Assembly (NCBI RefSeq): GCF_019649055.1
Contig: NW_026570260.1
Coordinates: forward strand, 1,116,001 to 1,180,000
Direction of reading: 5' to 3'
Origin: Paramacrobiotus metropolitanus
Taxonomy: Eukaryota; Tardigrada; Eutardigrada; Parachela; Macrobiotidae
Length of the DNA: 64,000 nt
The translations under genes were made by a program, and so were the position numbers. Each line of letters begins with the position of its first letter. Positions within the stretch are counted from its first letter, which is position 1. Of the stretch, positions 23,956-37,932 are shown piece after piece. The notes below the pieces were generated by a model, which saw nothing but the letters and a program-made list of their open reading frames with translations, did no database searches and was not told the DNA's origin.

Positions 23956-23963
23956 TATAAATA
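23956..23963 (+). promoter_or_regulatory. Possible TATA box
   Basis: TATAAATA is flanked by GC-rich sequence in an otherwise AT-rich spacer. The downstream transcript is unknown. Confidence 0.25.
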
Positions 23964-25677
23964 CGGTGCTTGTTTGCACTGTGCAGTTTTGGCCTGCATT
24001 TTCTCTTCTGTTTGCTGTACAACACCATGCACATCTCCGGCGGCATATTACTTCAAGCAGTTTATCTTTATGAACATAACAACTTGAAATAATAGCCGCT
24101 CCACAGGTGCGCTCGCCCGTACAAGGTCAACAATGACAGCAAACAGCAACAGGTGACTTCCATTTCCACTGGAATATCCCTTCGATTTTCGCTTGCTAGA
24201 AAGCACCACTTGGACGACCAGGTCTCACCGCCCACTAAATAAGTAATGAAAAAATGTTTTTTTAGAACTAAGTTGAAAGTTCCAACAGGTGGCCCGAAGT
24301 CGCAATGGCATTGGAACAGTGGAACTTGAACTTGTACATGACTGGAATCTGCAGTTTTCTCTGATTTCTGCCACTTGCCAGTAATTACGCTATTATCGTA
24401 CATTTTATACGACAATGTTCGTTTCCAGTGCGCGTCAACAAAAACATATAAAAAATCATAATCTTAACTAATACGAGATGCCACGAGTTTTCTCAAGAGC
24501 GTCTACGTTGCAGCGATTCTATGTTGCAGCGATTTGCTCGCGCACTGATGGTCTGAGGCGGCGCAATGAACTCAGATAAAGCGTGATTCCGGTGTTTTAA
24601 TACTTTACCTGTGCCGTGTAGCGTTTGTGCTGCTGGTGAATACAACGAGTAATTCATATCTCCGGCGTCTTGCATTGTGGCTGGACAAGTTGACAAGGCG
24701 TAGAAAACGCTGGCTGCCACTGCAAATAGTGGAAGGAGCGCTGTACGTGAGAGCGGCATACAGCGCAAATTCGTCCGTCGGTTAACCACTTCATTTTGCT
24801 AGCCGCAACGTTGGATCAAATTACGTCTATTTTAAAAGTTTAACCGCGCATCAACGAGACGAATAATTTTCTTTTTATTTGTTGCACTTTGAGCTCACTA
24901 CTTTTGCATTCATTTATTCTGGGAGTTTTCTGCAGCTGCTCTGACAATGAATAAATGGCCGTCGTCATTGTCATGCGATAAGAGCGCCTTATCGCTTCGA
25001 CGTTCAACCTGCTATCTCCACTTTCCAATTGCTAATTGACGGCAAGTGCTTGCCGGGGCTGGTAATGGACTAAATTTGTAAGCATCGTCTTGAATATCGT
25101 ATGTGACCACACCGGTGTTTGCACTGGGAATCAAGAGACATCGCATACTTCAAGTGGAATACTGTATCAGACGTCGCAAGTGCCACGCTGCAGCTTGTTC
25201 CGCTGCATCAGCTGTTTCGTGGAGAGATTTCTCTTTGGCATTTTTACGGCCAACTCAAATCGGTGATTGCTGATTACACCACTGCATTCCAAACGACAAC
25301 GGTATATGCACCTTAAAATCGCGATCGCGACACTGTCTCCGAACAAGTGGCCACTTGGATCGTGGAGCAGCTTGCAAAACATGGAATTTTGATTATGCCG
25401 GTGTAATCAGTTTTTTTCGGTTACTGCTTCGCCGGTCTCAAATTTCCACGCTTCCATTGTGATCATATTTCTTTTCCGGTGGATTATTTATTTCTGTTGT
25501 TTTTAATTCCCCGCATTCACGCTGGCATATATTGATAATTATAATATTCTCAAAAGCGGATCTGCATTGCACAAAAATTAAAGCGTAATTGTGTTCAGTT
25601 TCCGGTGGGAAAGTAATGAAGTGGCTAGTACTGCCGCCAAAAATCCCTGAATTAATCGGTCAATTAGCTCGCCGCAC

Positions 25678-25697
25678 ATCCACCTCTAGAGGTGGAT
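25678..25697. promoter_or_regulatory. Perfect 20-base palindrome upstream of the mannosidase gene
   Basis: ATCCACCTCTAGAGGTGGAT, two 10-base perfect arms, lies about 135 bases before the ATG of the next gene. It could be a dimeric transcription-factor site; the role is not shown. Confidence 0.35.
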
Positions 25698-25830
25698 CAA
25701 TTTTTTAATCCCCATCATCGTACAAACGGAAGCGCCCTTTAATCTTCTACCGAGGAATTTTAAGTCTGTTCCATTTCGCGCAACATCCCGCTTAACCACA
25801 ATGCCGGCATCGACCACTCCCTGATGAAGT

Positions 25831-28800
25831 ATGTTGAGCAGTGCCGTTGATCATCTGAGCATGCGGCGCCTACGCAGCCGTCTCCTGTACGAATTCCGCC
25901 GCATCCCCACGCCGCTGTTGATTATCGGCGTCATAGTCGTCCTCAGTCCCTTCGCCGTGATCCACTACGCCACCAAGGCGCACCAGGACAGCCAGAGCGG
26001 GGTCAACTATCTGCCGCTGAATGATCCCGGCAGCAGCGGGAACGGCGGGCGCCCGCGGGCGCTGATCTCGGGCGTAGGGGATTGGCTGAAGGAGTCGGTA
26101 TGGGAGTTATCGCCGGTTTTGCGGCCGCCACAGATCTACGCCGAGGGAGAGGCGCGCCGGGTGGTGTGCCCGGCGGCAGAACGGAATCGCGGAAGGGTCG
26201 ATTATGATCTGGCAAATCTGACGCACACCCTGACGGATCTGCAGACCGACGGGGATTTCGGTATATGGGATGACAAAATGGAGAAGAATTATCAGGATAA
26301 AATGGTAAGCAATTATGTCTTACAGTACATCGGTACCGGTACAGCTACTTTCACACAATGAGCGCGATGTGGAAAACTAATTATATAATATAATGCAACA
26401 ATTAATATTGAAACCTCGGCGCTCGCCCATCGCTAGTGCAACTGCCACTGTAGCATAAGGAATCGTAATTAAAAAAAGGACTTGCAAAAAAAACCACAAG
26501 CCACCTGAATGTCAGCATTTGATTTCTGCTCTACACAGTACTTAATGCTACACTCGGTTTACAATCCCAGTTTTACTTTAATTTAGTTTTAGGCAACAAG
26601 CTGGGTTTGAAATTGCTATTAAATCAGACGAAAATTAACAAATTTAAATACTACACTTTCAGAAATTGCCTTTGATTTGTGAATGAATGCTTGTTCACAC
26701 CAATGTGCATGACACCATCAAAAATTGCAAAATATTGCAAAGAATTAAGCTGCTTTATTGGTTGATTCACGGTCACGCGATGAATAGCTAGGTCCTGCAA
26801 AATGCAGGAATATATTGAAAATATTTACAATTGATAATTGCAGAAAAACGATAGCCTTTCAAAAGATCAACTCTTGGTGTACATCGTTCCATTCAGCCAT
26901 GCCGACCCGGGATGGCTTAACACCGGTAAATATCGTTTGCAAAATCCGTTAAGTGGCAACTCAAATGAATGACCTCACATAGGCACAATGAACGTTTCGC
27001 GCCGTTTTATTGTGTTCTGGTTGAACGGTTTGTTTATTGCTGCAGTGGAGGAATACTTTGATACATCAATAAAACACGCCCTGAACAATATGCTGCAGTT
27101 CCTGCAAGAGCATAAAGACATGAGTTTTATCTGGGTGGAGACGTCTTACTTCAAGATCTGGTGGCAAATGCTGGGAGACAAAGACAAGGCCGCCACGCGG
27201 CAACTCCTCAAGGAGGGTCGTCTGGAGATCGTCAATGGCGGCTACGTGATGCCCGACGAAGCCACGTGCCACTATTACGCCATCCTCCACCAATATGTCT
27301 TCGGTAATTACAATCTTTCAATTCAGTTTACCTAGTTTACAGATAGTTTGTGAACAATGTCACCAGCAATTCTCCATATCGGTTATTAACATTACCATCT
27401 ATCGGTATTATTTTGCAAAAACTATCAGTCTGATGGGTTTATACATTTTATAAATTACCGCATGAAGATTTAACTGTTAGTAGGAAGTAGGAACATCTTG
27501 AGTGATACACAAATACACTCAAATTTCAAATTATTGTCGCACAGAATAATCGGTATTTGTGTTATACTTTTAGTAGCGCAAAACTCGGAGGCTTGTTTAG
27601 TTTTGTGACTGCTGGATGCTGTGATTTAGTGTGGTTTCGGTTTAGCAACGAAAATCTTACGGCAGGCGAAGTCACGCACAGAACAAAAAAACCATCCAGC
27701 CGTATAAAGAAAAGGGTTATTATGCAACTTTTGCAGGTCACCAGTGGCTATGGGAAAATCTGGGGGTAGTCCCTACCCACGGCTTCAGCATCGACCCATT
27801 CGGACACTCCTCGTCCATGCCGTACTTCCTCAAGAACCTCGACTTTCAAACGATGTTCATCCAGCGCATCCACTACAACCTCCGCGCGCATTTGGCACAG
27901 AACGGCGCTTCAGAGTTCGTCTGGGAGCAGCCGTGGGACGACACCGGAAATTCTTCGGCCATGTTCACACATTTAGCGCCGCACCATCTCTATACCATCA
28001 AGAACATCTGCGGTCTCACCCGGTCAGCCAGTTGCTATATGTTTGATTTCAAGGACTCTGGATTTGAGATTGACAAAACGCAGCTCAAGCAGCAAGCTAC
28101 GGCGCTGTTGGACCAGATGCGGAAGACGGGATCCATTTATCCGCACAATGTAGTGCTGTATATACTGGGTGATGATTTCCGTTGGGCGGAGAAGACAGAA
28201 TGGATCAATCAATATAGAAACTACAAACTTTTAATTAATGTAAGTCTAAGTGCACAAGTGATTTGAAACGGTGCGACAAGTAATATTGGATTGTCCAGTT
28301 TTTATGGGATTTGTTTTAGCTACGTCAACGAAGAGTGTTCGTTACTTTAATTGAAATAGTTATTTTCTATTTTACAAACCTTAACAACGTAACCGCCTTG
28401 ACTTAACTGCCTTGACTTACACGATACATTCGCAGGGGGAATTCCTACCGTCATATCGCTTATTAACTTTGTTCTGTTTTCAGTTTGTTTTGTATATTTA
28501 TGTTACTAGCGCTTACTGAAACGTTTTACTATACTATCAGCAATTCTCAAGTTGACTTATGAAGTCTTTTTGTTCAGCATCGTATCCAGTTTAATTATAT
28601 CTGTCGAGATAGTCACAGTTAATTTTATTATCAGACTTTTGTTATTTGCGTCACAATTTTCCCACGGTAAGTTATGCTGGGAATGGTTTATCATAGGAAA
28701 TTAACGGCAACCCCGCCAACAAGGCGCGCGTCCAGTTTGGCACACTGAAAGACTACTATGCCGCCGTGGCCTCACGTCTGGACACCACGTGGACCACTCC

Positions 28801-31211
28801 ACCCTCATCCGTCCCTCGAGTCCAAGGCGACTTTTTTCCATACGCCGACAAATTTGAGGATTACTGGACCGGCTACTTTACCTCACGTCCGTTCTATAAG
28901 CAAATGTCCCGAGAACTAGAGCGCGATCTGCGCACCGCTGAAATTATGTACTCATTGGTGCGACTTTCCACACATTCGGCCAACCGCAACACCTCCTTGT
29001 TTGCCGAGGATCTCATAGGACTGAATCGGGCGGCAATCGGACTGGGACTGTTTCAACACCACGACGCCATAACCGGCACGTCCAAACGCTATGTGGCGAT
29101 GGATTACGGTGAAAAGCTGCAGAATGGATTGCTGATGGCGCATGCGGTAATTCTAAAAAATGTCTTTCGATTGGCACAAGTGGCCAGCAGGACGCCGGTC
29201 CATGCGGCCAATATCATACTCGGTAAGAAATCGAAAATATATTACTTATTACTATGCAAAAACAGTTCAAACCATAAAGTTTCTAATCACGACACGGCTA
29301 AAACATAAAAACCTGTGTCTAACAGGGATACCAGAGACGTGAATAATGATAAAACAATCCTGATTTAAACAGAAATATTTTGCTGGAATTTAGTATTCAC
29401 TGATAATTATAACTTTTGTCAAATAAAATTAATGACAAAGATTGAAATTAATAATTTTAAGATTGAAAGTTATAGCACATCTGTTTTTAACTTTCAGAAA
29501 ATTACCGGCAGTCTGCGGTGAGTTTACCGGTGAAATCGCCTATCCGCTTTGGTGCAACCGACAAAGAACGTCGCATCTTCATCTTTAATTCTCTTTCCCG
29601 GTCGCGCAAAGTGACCATCCATTTGTTTGTGGAAACCCAGAACGTCCAGCTCACGGACTCCAACGGCAAGACAATTCCATACCAAGTCTCGCCGGCCCTC
29701 AACGACTTGGACACCAGCGGGGATTTCTTCGACATTGTTCGCATCTCTTTTTCCTTAACTCTCGATCCCTTAGCTCTTAAAGCCATTACCATCCGTTCCT
29801 TGGGAAAGCGCTCCGAAAAGGTCAGGATTGCGGAGCGCTCCGGCTCCGTGATCCGCAGTACTCACCCACTGAAAGGGAAGATCCCGGGATTCACGATTAA
29901 ATCCATGGGTACCGACAATTTGATTAACGTTGTCACTCCTCACTTTTCCGCTCACTTCTCCCCGGAAACGGGTCTCTTGGAAGCCGTGACCTTAAAGGAC
30001 GGACGCCAGCGCACGGTGACGCAAGAGTTTAAGCGCTACGAAACACAGTCCAGCGGAGCGTACCTGTTTATTCCCAACGGGATCGCCGATATTCATCCGT
30101 ATCCACGAACGGTGCGGGTCATCGAAGGGCCCCTGTTCACCGAGGTGCAGTCGATCGGATCAAAGAACATACTGCACGTAACGCGAATTTACAATACCAC
30201 AGCCGACCACGGTCGGATTATGGAGATGGAGACCATTACGGAGTTGACATCGTTGCCGAATTCGGAGATTGTGCTGAGGATTAGCTCTGATGTGCGGAGC
30301 AATATGACCTTTTATACCGATTCCAATGGGTTCCAGATGATTCGCCGTTCGGTGTCACATGACGTTCCCATGGCGGCCAATTTCTACCCAGCCACGACGA
30401 TGGCATATTTGCAGGTGGGCACAATCACGACCTTCGAGTACTTGGAATGTTTTTCTAGAAAAGATAAAAACTGTTGTTTTGCACTCCTGTTATTTTGTTT
30501 AATTATCAATGCAATTTGAGTTCGATTTAAATGTGTGATTTTTTGAAGGACGACTCGGTCAGGCTGACCCTGCATTTAACCCAAGCCCATGCCGTGGGAA
30601 GCCTAAAATCCGGCGACATGGACGTAATGATTGACCGCAACCTTATGCAAGACGACGCCCGCGGTGTCGGCGAAGCGCTGCAGGACATGCGCGTCGTCAA
30701 GACCCTTATGTCTCTGCAAATTGAATCAGAAGGTTTTATTCTCAACGCCCCTTACTCCAACCCGACGGATGTCTCCAGCAAGCTCAACCTCCACCTCAAC
30801 CATCCGCCCTACATTACTTTTGAGCAGGCCAACTCCACCATCAGCGCCTTTGAGTACACCCCGGTAGACAAACCTCTGCCTTGCGATGTTCACATGCTGA
30901 TGATGAAACCTATTACGTACCGAATGGAGGACCGGCGGTTGGGCTTCATGTTCCATCGGCTGGGAATGAACTGCGCTGACAACCGGACGGATGAGGATAT
31001 TTGTACGGCAGGAAAAGACGGGATTGTGTTGGACGGATTGTTCAAAGATGTCAGGTTTGCGACCTACAATGAGACTGGATTGAATTTTGTGCAACCAAAA
31101 CGAGAAGTCTTGGCATCTGAGCCAGTGCGGGTGGAAACGATGAGGATCACTGCGGTGACCGCTGAAATGCCAATAACAAAGAAATCGGTAGCGCGTTCCG
31201 ATGTCGGTTAA
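25831..31211 (+). CDS. MAN2A: Golgi alpha-mannosidase II (GH38)
   Basis: Seven exons (25831-26304, 26844-26925, 27046-27303, 27737-28239, 28697-29222, 29498-30414, 30549-31211) join in phase to 1,140 residues, equal to human MAN2A1 (1,144). It is a type II Golgi membrane enzyme that trims two mannoses from the GlcNAc-Man5 N-glycan intermediate. Seen: a short cytosolic tail, then the anchor PTPLLIIGVIVVLSPFAV; zinc/active-site VPFSHADPGW; WVMPDEA-like YVMPDEATCHYY; the nucleophile in FSIDPFGHSSSMPY; LGDDFRWAEKTEW; GDFFPYADKFEDYWTGYFTS; and QHHDAITGTSKRYVAMDY. The C-terminal beta domains include NLMQDDARGVGEAL. All catalytic residues I know of are present. AATAAA follows at 31589-31594. Confidence 0.93.
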
Positions 31212-33009
31212 CGTCAGCTTTTGGCCGGGTGTTTGAAAGTATGGACGGCATAATTTTTAAACAGGGAACTGCGATTCCGGTTTGCTAGCGAGATTATGCT
31301 GTTTTTGACCTCTTCAGAAAGTTCTTGGGCCGATGGGGAAGGTTGACGTTACCGGTTGATTCGCAGATTGTGCCGCTTTATCACGGTCACGTCCTGGTGT
31401 TCGGTTGGCTCTTGGGCTTTCATTCTTCGGACTTGAATTTGCGCTAAAAGAATCTTTTAGAATTTACTGTTTGTGCGGTCGTATTTTTCGTTGTGGATGT
31501 GCATTCATGTCGTTGAGAGCCTACGACGAAAAGAGTACGTCAGCAAAGTCTTATTGCCCGTTTATTGCTTCACCAAGAACGGCCCACAAATAAATAGACA
31601 CCTGTAACAACTTCTGTATCTGTAATTATGAATTTCAGTTTTTGTACCTTTGAAAACGCGCAGTTTCTTTTTGTCGAAGTTTTAATCGATTAAGTAACAG
31701 AATTTCACCAGCTTTTTTTTATTTTCACTTTTTCTTAAAATATCCAGTTTTCCTGTCTTGCTCACGAAGTCCACGAGAAACCTTTTTGACAGATATCGGT
31801 AAAGCAGTAACACGGTTGACAGGAGGATTGTTATTAAGGACAATGTCCTGGTTAATAGCACTAAATTTGTGCATGTCCACGGGACCACGGGATCGAAACT
31901 TTCGCTTTCGCGCACTTTACTTTTTTGGATTGCTTATTATTATTCTGTACGCAAATCGTCTGATTTGCATAAATAGGCGGGAATTCCGTTTGCGCGCTCA
32001 ACATCCACTGCGAAATTATGAGGATAACATAAGTCCAGAAAGTTAAAAGACATTCGGATGGTAGTATCATGGTACCGAAATCTCATGTTGATTGATCTCC
32101 TTCAGATTTTGTTTGGAAACGCACATAAGAATGAAAATTGTTCATACACTTGTATACCAATCGATCCACCTTTCTAACATGTTATTCAAATTTTAAAATG
32201 AATTTCAAAAATCTTAAAATTTGGAAAAATCCGTGAATGTTTGGATTGGTGTAAGCACGATCCTCATCGTTATGTGCATTTACAATTTTACATGCAAAAT
32301 TTGGAGAAGGTGGGTCCATAATGAAATTTTTGGTACACCTGAATTTTTGGTACACCTGAAGCTTTCTGGAATTTTGTTCCCCCAAATAACTCTTTAACCA
32401 GACGTTACGCGCACAAACGGAGTCCACGCCTATGTATACAAAACATTTTGCTACACAAGGTGAAAACGCACTCCAAAAAAGTGTTTGGTAGTGCGCCAAA
32501 TCGAAAGTTCCCGTGGACGTACACGAATCTACCGGTATGTAGCAGGTTACGTTCCTTTTTATAATATTTTGGTGAGTTGACTGTTGGTTCTTGCACATAA
32601 AGCGCGATAAATATAATAGGACGAGAAGAGACCACCAAAAAATAAATAGGTAATTACCGTTATTAGTAAAACTAACCATGTATCAAAACTTCTCGTTTGA
32701 TAATGTAAAGTTGTAAATCGTTAGCAGTTCGTACTGATATTTACTGCAGGATGTAGCAAAATTTGGGACATTCAAGCAGTCGACAGTTTTTTGTAATACT
32801 CTATGAGTGCAAAATAGCACAGCAAGCGTTAAAAAATTCCCTGCATTTCAGCTTTTCAGCTGGACACTTCGCTGAAGTTATGCGTGATATTTCCAAGGTC
32901 GCGCTCCGAGAACTGCCCTGCCTGCCCAAGTCGCTTCAGTTTAGCCTAATCCTCTCTTGGATTAACGTAAGCCAAGGCAACCTCTGCAAAAGTGATTCGC
33001 AACTTCAAA
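31212..33009. other. Intergenic region between convergent genes
   Basis: It holds the 3' UTR of the mannosidase gene (poly(A) signal at 31589-31594). I see no other supported feature. Confidence 0.4.
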
Positions 33010-36000
33010 TTAAGCAGGTGTGTTGTTTCCGGGTGTATCGGTCGCAGCAACCTGATGCGGTTCGTTTGCGACCGGAGCTTCCACAGATGTGTCAATAGCG
33101 CTTGCTTGGTTTACTGTTGCGGTGGCCTCTACAGCATCTGCTGTATCCATTTTAACAGTGGCAACGGTTTCTGTTTCACTAAAAGCTTTCGGCTCGATGG
33201 ATTCATTCTGAACAGTATCCACGTGCAATACTTTTGCGACAGCAGCGGTAGTTGGCGGCACAACCAGGTCGGTTGCAAGCGTGGGTGGAAAGAAAACTCT
33301 TTTTCGTCCTTCTGCTTCAACAGTTTCCCGAACCGGTGCTGGTGGTTGGGTCTTGATTTCTGGCACGACGCTGGTTCTCAACGGTAAAGGAGTTGTACAC
33401 GCATCGACCACTCGAGCACGGATTTTGTCGGTAACCATCTGTGCTACTGCATCTATCTTTGACGGACCCACAACCGGAGGCAGTTTGACGTCTTGAAGTC
33501 GCTCCACCAGCTCCTGTACACCGGGACTGTGGTCGTTATTGACCACCGCTCGCATCAAGATGAACAACAAGTGCAGGCGCCGTAATTCTTGTCTGTATAA
33601 TTCAAGCGTTCCATCTTTCTCCAGATCCTCTATGCGTAGTGTCTCGATCTCCTTCAACAGCGACTGAATCTTGGCAAAGTCGGTTTTGGCTCGTGGATTA
33701 GCGCCTTGAACGGCTGTGTCTAGGAGCTGCAACCGGGTGCGCAGGGCTGTGACCTCCTGGCGGAACATGTTGATTTCTTCGATGAGGCTGGTGTTCTGCT
33801 GCATCATTTTCCAGAGTTTTCGAGAGAGCACTTCGAGTTTGCGCTGGTATAGGGCTTTGGTGTCGCTGATGGCGCCCTTCAGTTCGCTCACTTCCCGCTC
33901 TAAGCGCTGGGCTCGCGTGGAATCGTCACTGGCCACAGACTTTGTAGTTTTACCGCCAAGGCGGACGTATCTATCGACAATACGAAGAAATGTCTCGCGC
34001 AGCTTTGTGGGATTACTGATGAATTCGGTTGCCAGTTCCATGTCACCTAAAATTAGAAGCAAAAGCGTCCCTTGACATGACATCTGCCGGTTATAGCTTA
34101 CCAGCTGTGGATTTAAAAATAAAAACGACACTGAAGAAGGACCAAAAATCCGGAGTCATTATGGAACGTTGTGACCTCCGACTTGAAATCCAGTTACCCA
34201 ATACAGTCATTACTTTACCGTCTACGTACCTTGAAAGCGACGCACAAATGTTTCCTGTTCTTTAAGCTTAAGCTTGGTTTCGTCGCGTTCTTTTCTGGTC
34301 TGTTCCAGTGCGTTATTCTTGCTGTGGATAGTTCCCTTCAGGTCCTGTAGTTTGTCATCTTGCTCTGCCATCTTTTCTTCTAGCTCTTTGATATTCCGAC
34401 TTTGCTCCAGGATTTCATCGTCCTTTGGTTCTATCTATAACACAATCAGTACACTTGGCAGCTGTTCACGATTTTTTTCTCCGTTACAAATGCTGCTTCT
34501 AGTTTGGCACCTGTTTGCGCAATTCTTTGATTTTAAAATCAAGAACAAACTTGAACTTCTCTAGCTCCTGGTTTTTCTTCTTCAGCTCATGAATGCGCTT
34601 CTCCTTATCCTGAATGTTTTCCTCCCGTTCTTTCAATTCCTTCTTCCACGACTCGATCTCTTTCTCCAATCCCTTCGACACATTCTGCTGTTTTGTCAAA
34701 TCCGCTTGGTACTTCATGACCTCCGCTTTATGGTCATCAATATCTTTGACCAGGTTGTTGATTTTCTTCTTCATTACTCCGTTTTCCCCTTTCAGCCGCA
34801 TATTAGTATCCTTCAACTCAAAGATGGCTGCTTCGTAGCGAGCCCGGATATCGACAATTTCCATATCGGCATCCTCCTCCATCAGGTGTCGCAGCTCATC
34901 ATGCTCTCGCTGTGCATCACCGAACTCCTTTTGAGTGCGCTCCAGGATGCCGTGTAATGATTCGATCTTGTTCTCGTAGTGAATAGTCAGGCGCTCAATA
35001 GCGTCTTCTTTGGCGGCCGTTATATCCTGTAACTGGTCCTTGAAATCAACTTCCTGCTTCTCCTTCTCCAATATCAGTTCCGCATACTTTTCATATTCCA
35101 GCAGCAGCTTTTGATTGGTAATACGCTCTTGCTCCAAAAGGTCATGGTTGAACTTGGCGATCAGCACTGCCATATCTTGTTGATGCTGCTGGTCATTCTG
35201 GTCTTTTTCTTGAACCAATCGCTCGTTTTTGCTTTTCAGCATTTCAATATCCTTAGTGAAACTCTCGGTGAGGTCTTTAATCTTTTCATTAAACACCGAG
35301 TCTTTGGCGCGCTTTTGGTACTCGTGCTCCAGCTGAATTTCCTCAGCTTTAGTGGTCAGCTCCAGAATATGGGCATTCTTTAAGTCCAGCTCTTTGCGTT
35401 CGATGAGCAGTTCGTCCGAATAGGGCGAGGGTTTGTCGCGGCGTAGAATGCGGGCGATCTCGCCTTCTACCACTTTCCACACGAAGACACTGCCGTCCGC
35501 GCCGGCCGTTATCAGTAGCTGGTCATCGTAAGATACCATGGTTTTGGTAATCTCTGACTGGTGAGCGGGTGTATCGAGCCAGACTAATTCAGCGTTTTCG
35601 TCCGCTGGAAGCGGATACGAAAGTGCTTTCAACAGTCCTTCTGTGGTGCCTGCAGAGTGAATTTTTGTCTATGAACCAATCAGCTTGTAACAGTCGAGAT
35701 CGAGTTATGCATGAGTATCTTTTGGGCTATCGCCGAAAGCGGGTGCGTACTCTGACTGACGAACCCTGACGTTCATTTAAACGCATACTCAGCATCAGAA
35801 AGTAAACGTTCTAGTTCAGCAAATGTAGATTAGATATTATCTACTACCTAATAAAACGCAGTGTCCAGCGCGAGACATGCTAACTGAGGTCAACACCATG
35901 TTAGGGCACTTGATGTCTCGAGTCACATGTCCGTTGACGATTTCCTTGACGATGCCTTCCGCCGTTACACCGAAAACAGTAGCTCCATCAGCCGTGGCGA

Positions 36001-37932
36001 ATAATGATGTGAATATCGTTCCACGTAGGGTCACTTCGTGGATGATTTCTCCGCGCAGCATATCCCATTCAAACAACGATCCGTCCTGGCTCGTTGTAAA
36101 CAGGTGTATATCGTCGTGAGCCCACAGGATGCAGCGTATGCGTGCGGTGTGCCCTTTTAGATTCGCAACATTGTCAAACTGCACAGTTCCATAAATCTAC
36201 AAAATAATAATGCGATTTTCGTTGCAGATCTCTGCATACACAGGAGATCACACAGGATCACAGGCACACCGCTGAAAGCATTTACATCGAAAGTATACAT
36301 GAAATTTTTAGTGAAATTTTGATAACTAACCGAACTGCAGCAATTCAGGTATCTGTTCATATGAGTGGCAAACTGTGCTGACGTTCCCAGATCGCATTCC
36401 CAGATATCATACCTGAACTATAGAGCCGTTGGCAGCAGCAAACAAATGACCGCCGCGGCAAAACTTGACTTCCTTGCACCCACGAATCGACAGATCCCGA
36501 ACCGTCTTGATATCATCATTCAATATATGCATCAACTTCAGTTTGTCCGTGAATCCCGCCAATAAATATAAGCCACTGGGATGAAGCGCAATCGAGTGCG
36601 GTTCCTCCGGGAATTTCTTCCAAATCTCGCAATCTCGATTGTAAAAATTCCAGATTCGTACCGATCTATCGGCGGAGCAACTGGCCACCAACGGCTTTCG
36701 TACACAGATATCCACACCGGTCACAGCACCGCTGTGAAGAAAGTACAACAGCGGCTTCATCCTGTAGAACTCTTCTTTGGACCGGCGTAAATCCCGAAGT
36801 TTTGCGGAGAAAATTTGCCGTTTATCGGTGACAACACACACAACGTCTTTTGCCGGACTAATTGCCAAATCAACAATCTGCTGCTCATCCACAATTCCGT
36901 ATTCTAAACTCTTGTCTTCTACCATGATTTTAATGTCTTTGTGGAATGCGTACCCGCCGTTGGCAGCGGCCTCGTAGTTCTTCAGTAAGCCGGCTCCATA
37001 CGTACACACAAACCCACTCGGATGCGCGACGATCTTGTCAACCGGTATCGACATATCAGACTTCTTCGACAACTTCAGCGTGTGCAGGGATAAAAGTGCC
37101 GTGGGATCCATTACATCCTTCACCAAGTTCCCATCCTCCCAGATAATCACCTGCCCTTTTTGAGTGCCCAGCAGCATGCGCAGTTCACTTATCCAGACTA
37201 GCGTGATAAACTCAAAGAACTCATTGATCTTAGCTGATGATTTCGGTTCCAGTTTAAACTGGTTCTCTTCCAGTTTATACACGCGGATGATTCCCGGCGC
37301 ACACATGGCTATGCGATTGGGGTTTCCAGGGGCAATCTTAATCTGTCGCATCTCCTGCCCGATAATAGTGGTACCTAGGAGGCGGGTCTTCTCCCACCAC
37401 CAGTACACAAGGTTGTACGGAGACCCGCCTAATCCGACCACTTGTTTCCCGCTGTCGTCGAAATCAATTGCCGTCCATGTGGTGGAGTTGATTTCATTGG
37501 TGACCATCGTTCGTTTTTTGCGAAAGGTAGCCAGATCGTAGACGACCAGCGCGGCGAACGGTACAGCGCTCTCCGCGTAGGCCAGGTACTGGCCCTGCGC
37601 CACAGCCATGGCTTTGAGATTCTGGAAGAGCAAAGCGGGAATTTATCCATACCGGATAACTGCAATAAAAACCACGCATTGACGCAGACGTTCATATGCA
37701 TTAGCATTGAGGTCGTAAATGTTGTTCTTCCGGCATTGACACTGCCCGGCGGTTTACTCACATTTCCCTGTTCGGTTAGCGGAATAAACCGCTGCTGGTT
37801 GGACTCCAGATTATGGTATACAATGTTGGAGCCAGCCGGATAGATGACATTATTTTCATCCACGAAACACAGTAGATTGCGAACATCGTTGCGCAAGCCA
37901 TAAGCATGGTACAGCCTCGCATCCGCCGACAT
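33010..37932 (-). CDS. CFAP57: CFAP57 (WDR65): WD40 and coiled-coil axonemal protein
   Basis: Six exons (37932-37762, 37621-36413, 36196-35848, 35649-34511, 34434-34230, 34046-33010) join in phase to 1,369 residues. CFAP57 is an axonemal protein that helps dock particular inner dynein arms near the nexin-dynein regulatory complex. The first two thirds of exon 2 to exon 4 hold WD40 blades (for example SCSADRSVRIWNF, TTSQDGSLFEWD, TAGADGSVFVWK). A long coiled coil follows. The segment EKFKFVLDFKIKELRKQ, then IEPKDDEI, matches the CFAP57 hinge, and QNTSLIEEINMFRQEV matches its late coil. The N-terminus (YHAYGLRNDVRNLLCFVDEN, YPAGSN) also fits. The C-terminal 120 residues are a Pro/Val/Thr-rich tail beyond the usual 1,250 residues. 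The next gene on the same strand starts 3.6 kb away. Confidence 0.9.

Larger units (their letters stand above)
22725..25830. other. Gene-poor region
   Basis: About 3 kb without a gene I can support. It has a TATA-like box at 23956-23963 (GGTTATAAATACGG context) with no convincing frame after it. A minus-strand open stretch at 24493-24763 begins with a signal-peptide-like run (MPLSRTALLPLFAVAASVFY) and ends at a possible donor; this is too little to call a gene. Confidence 0.35.

Noticed and set aside
24068-24789. Two minus-strand open stretches, one signal-peptide-like
   Set aside because: No consistent splice join or family resemblance; recorded only in the gene-poor region note.
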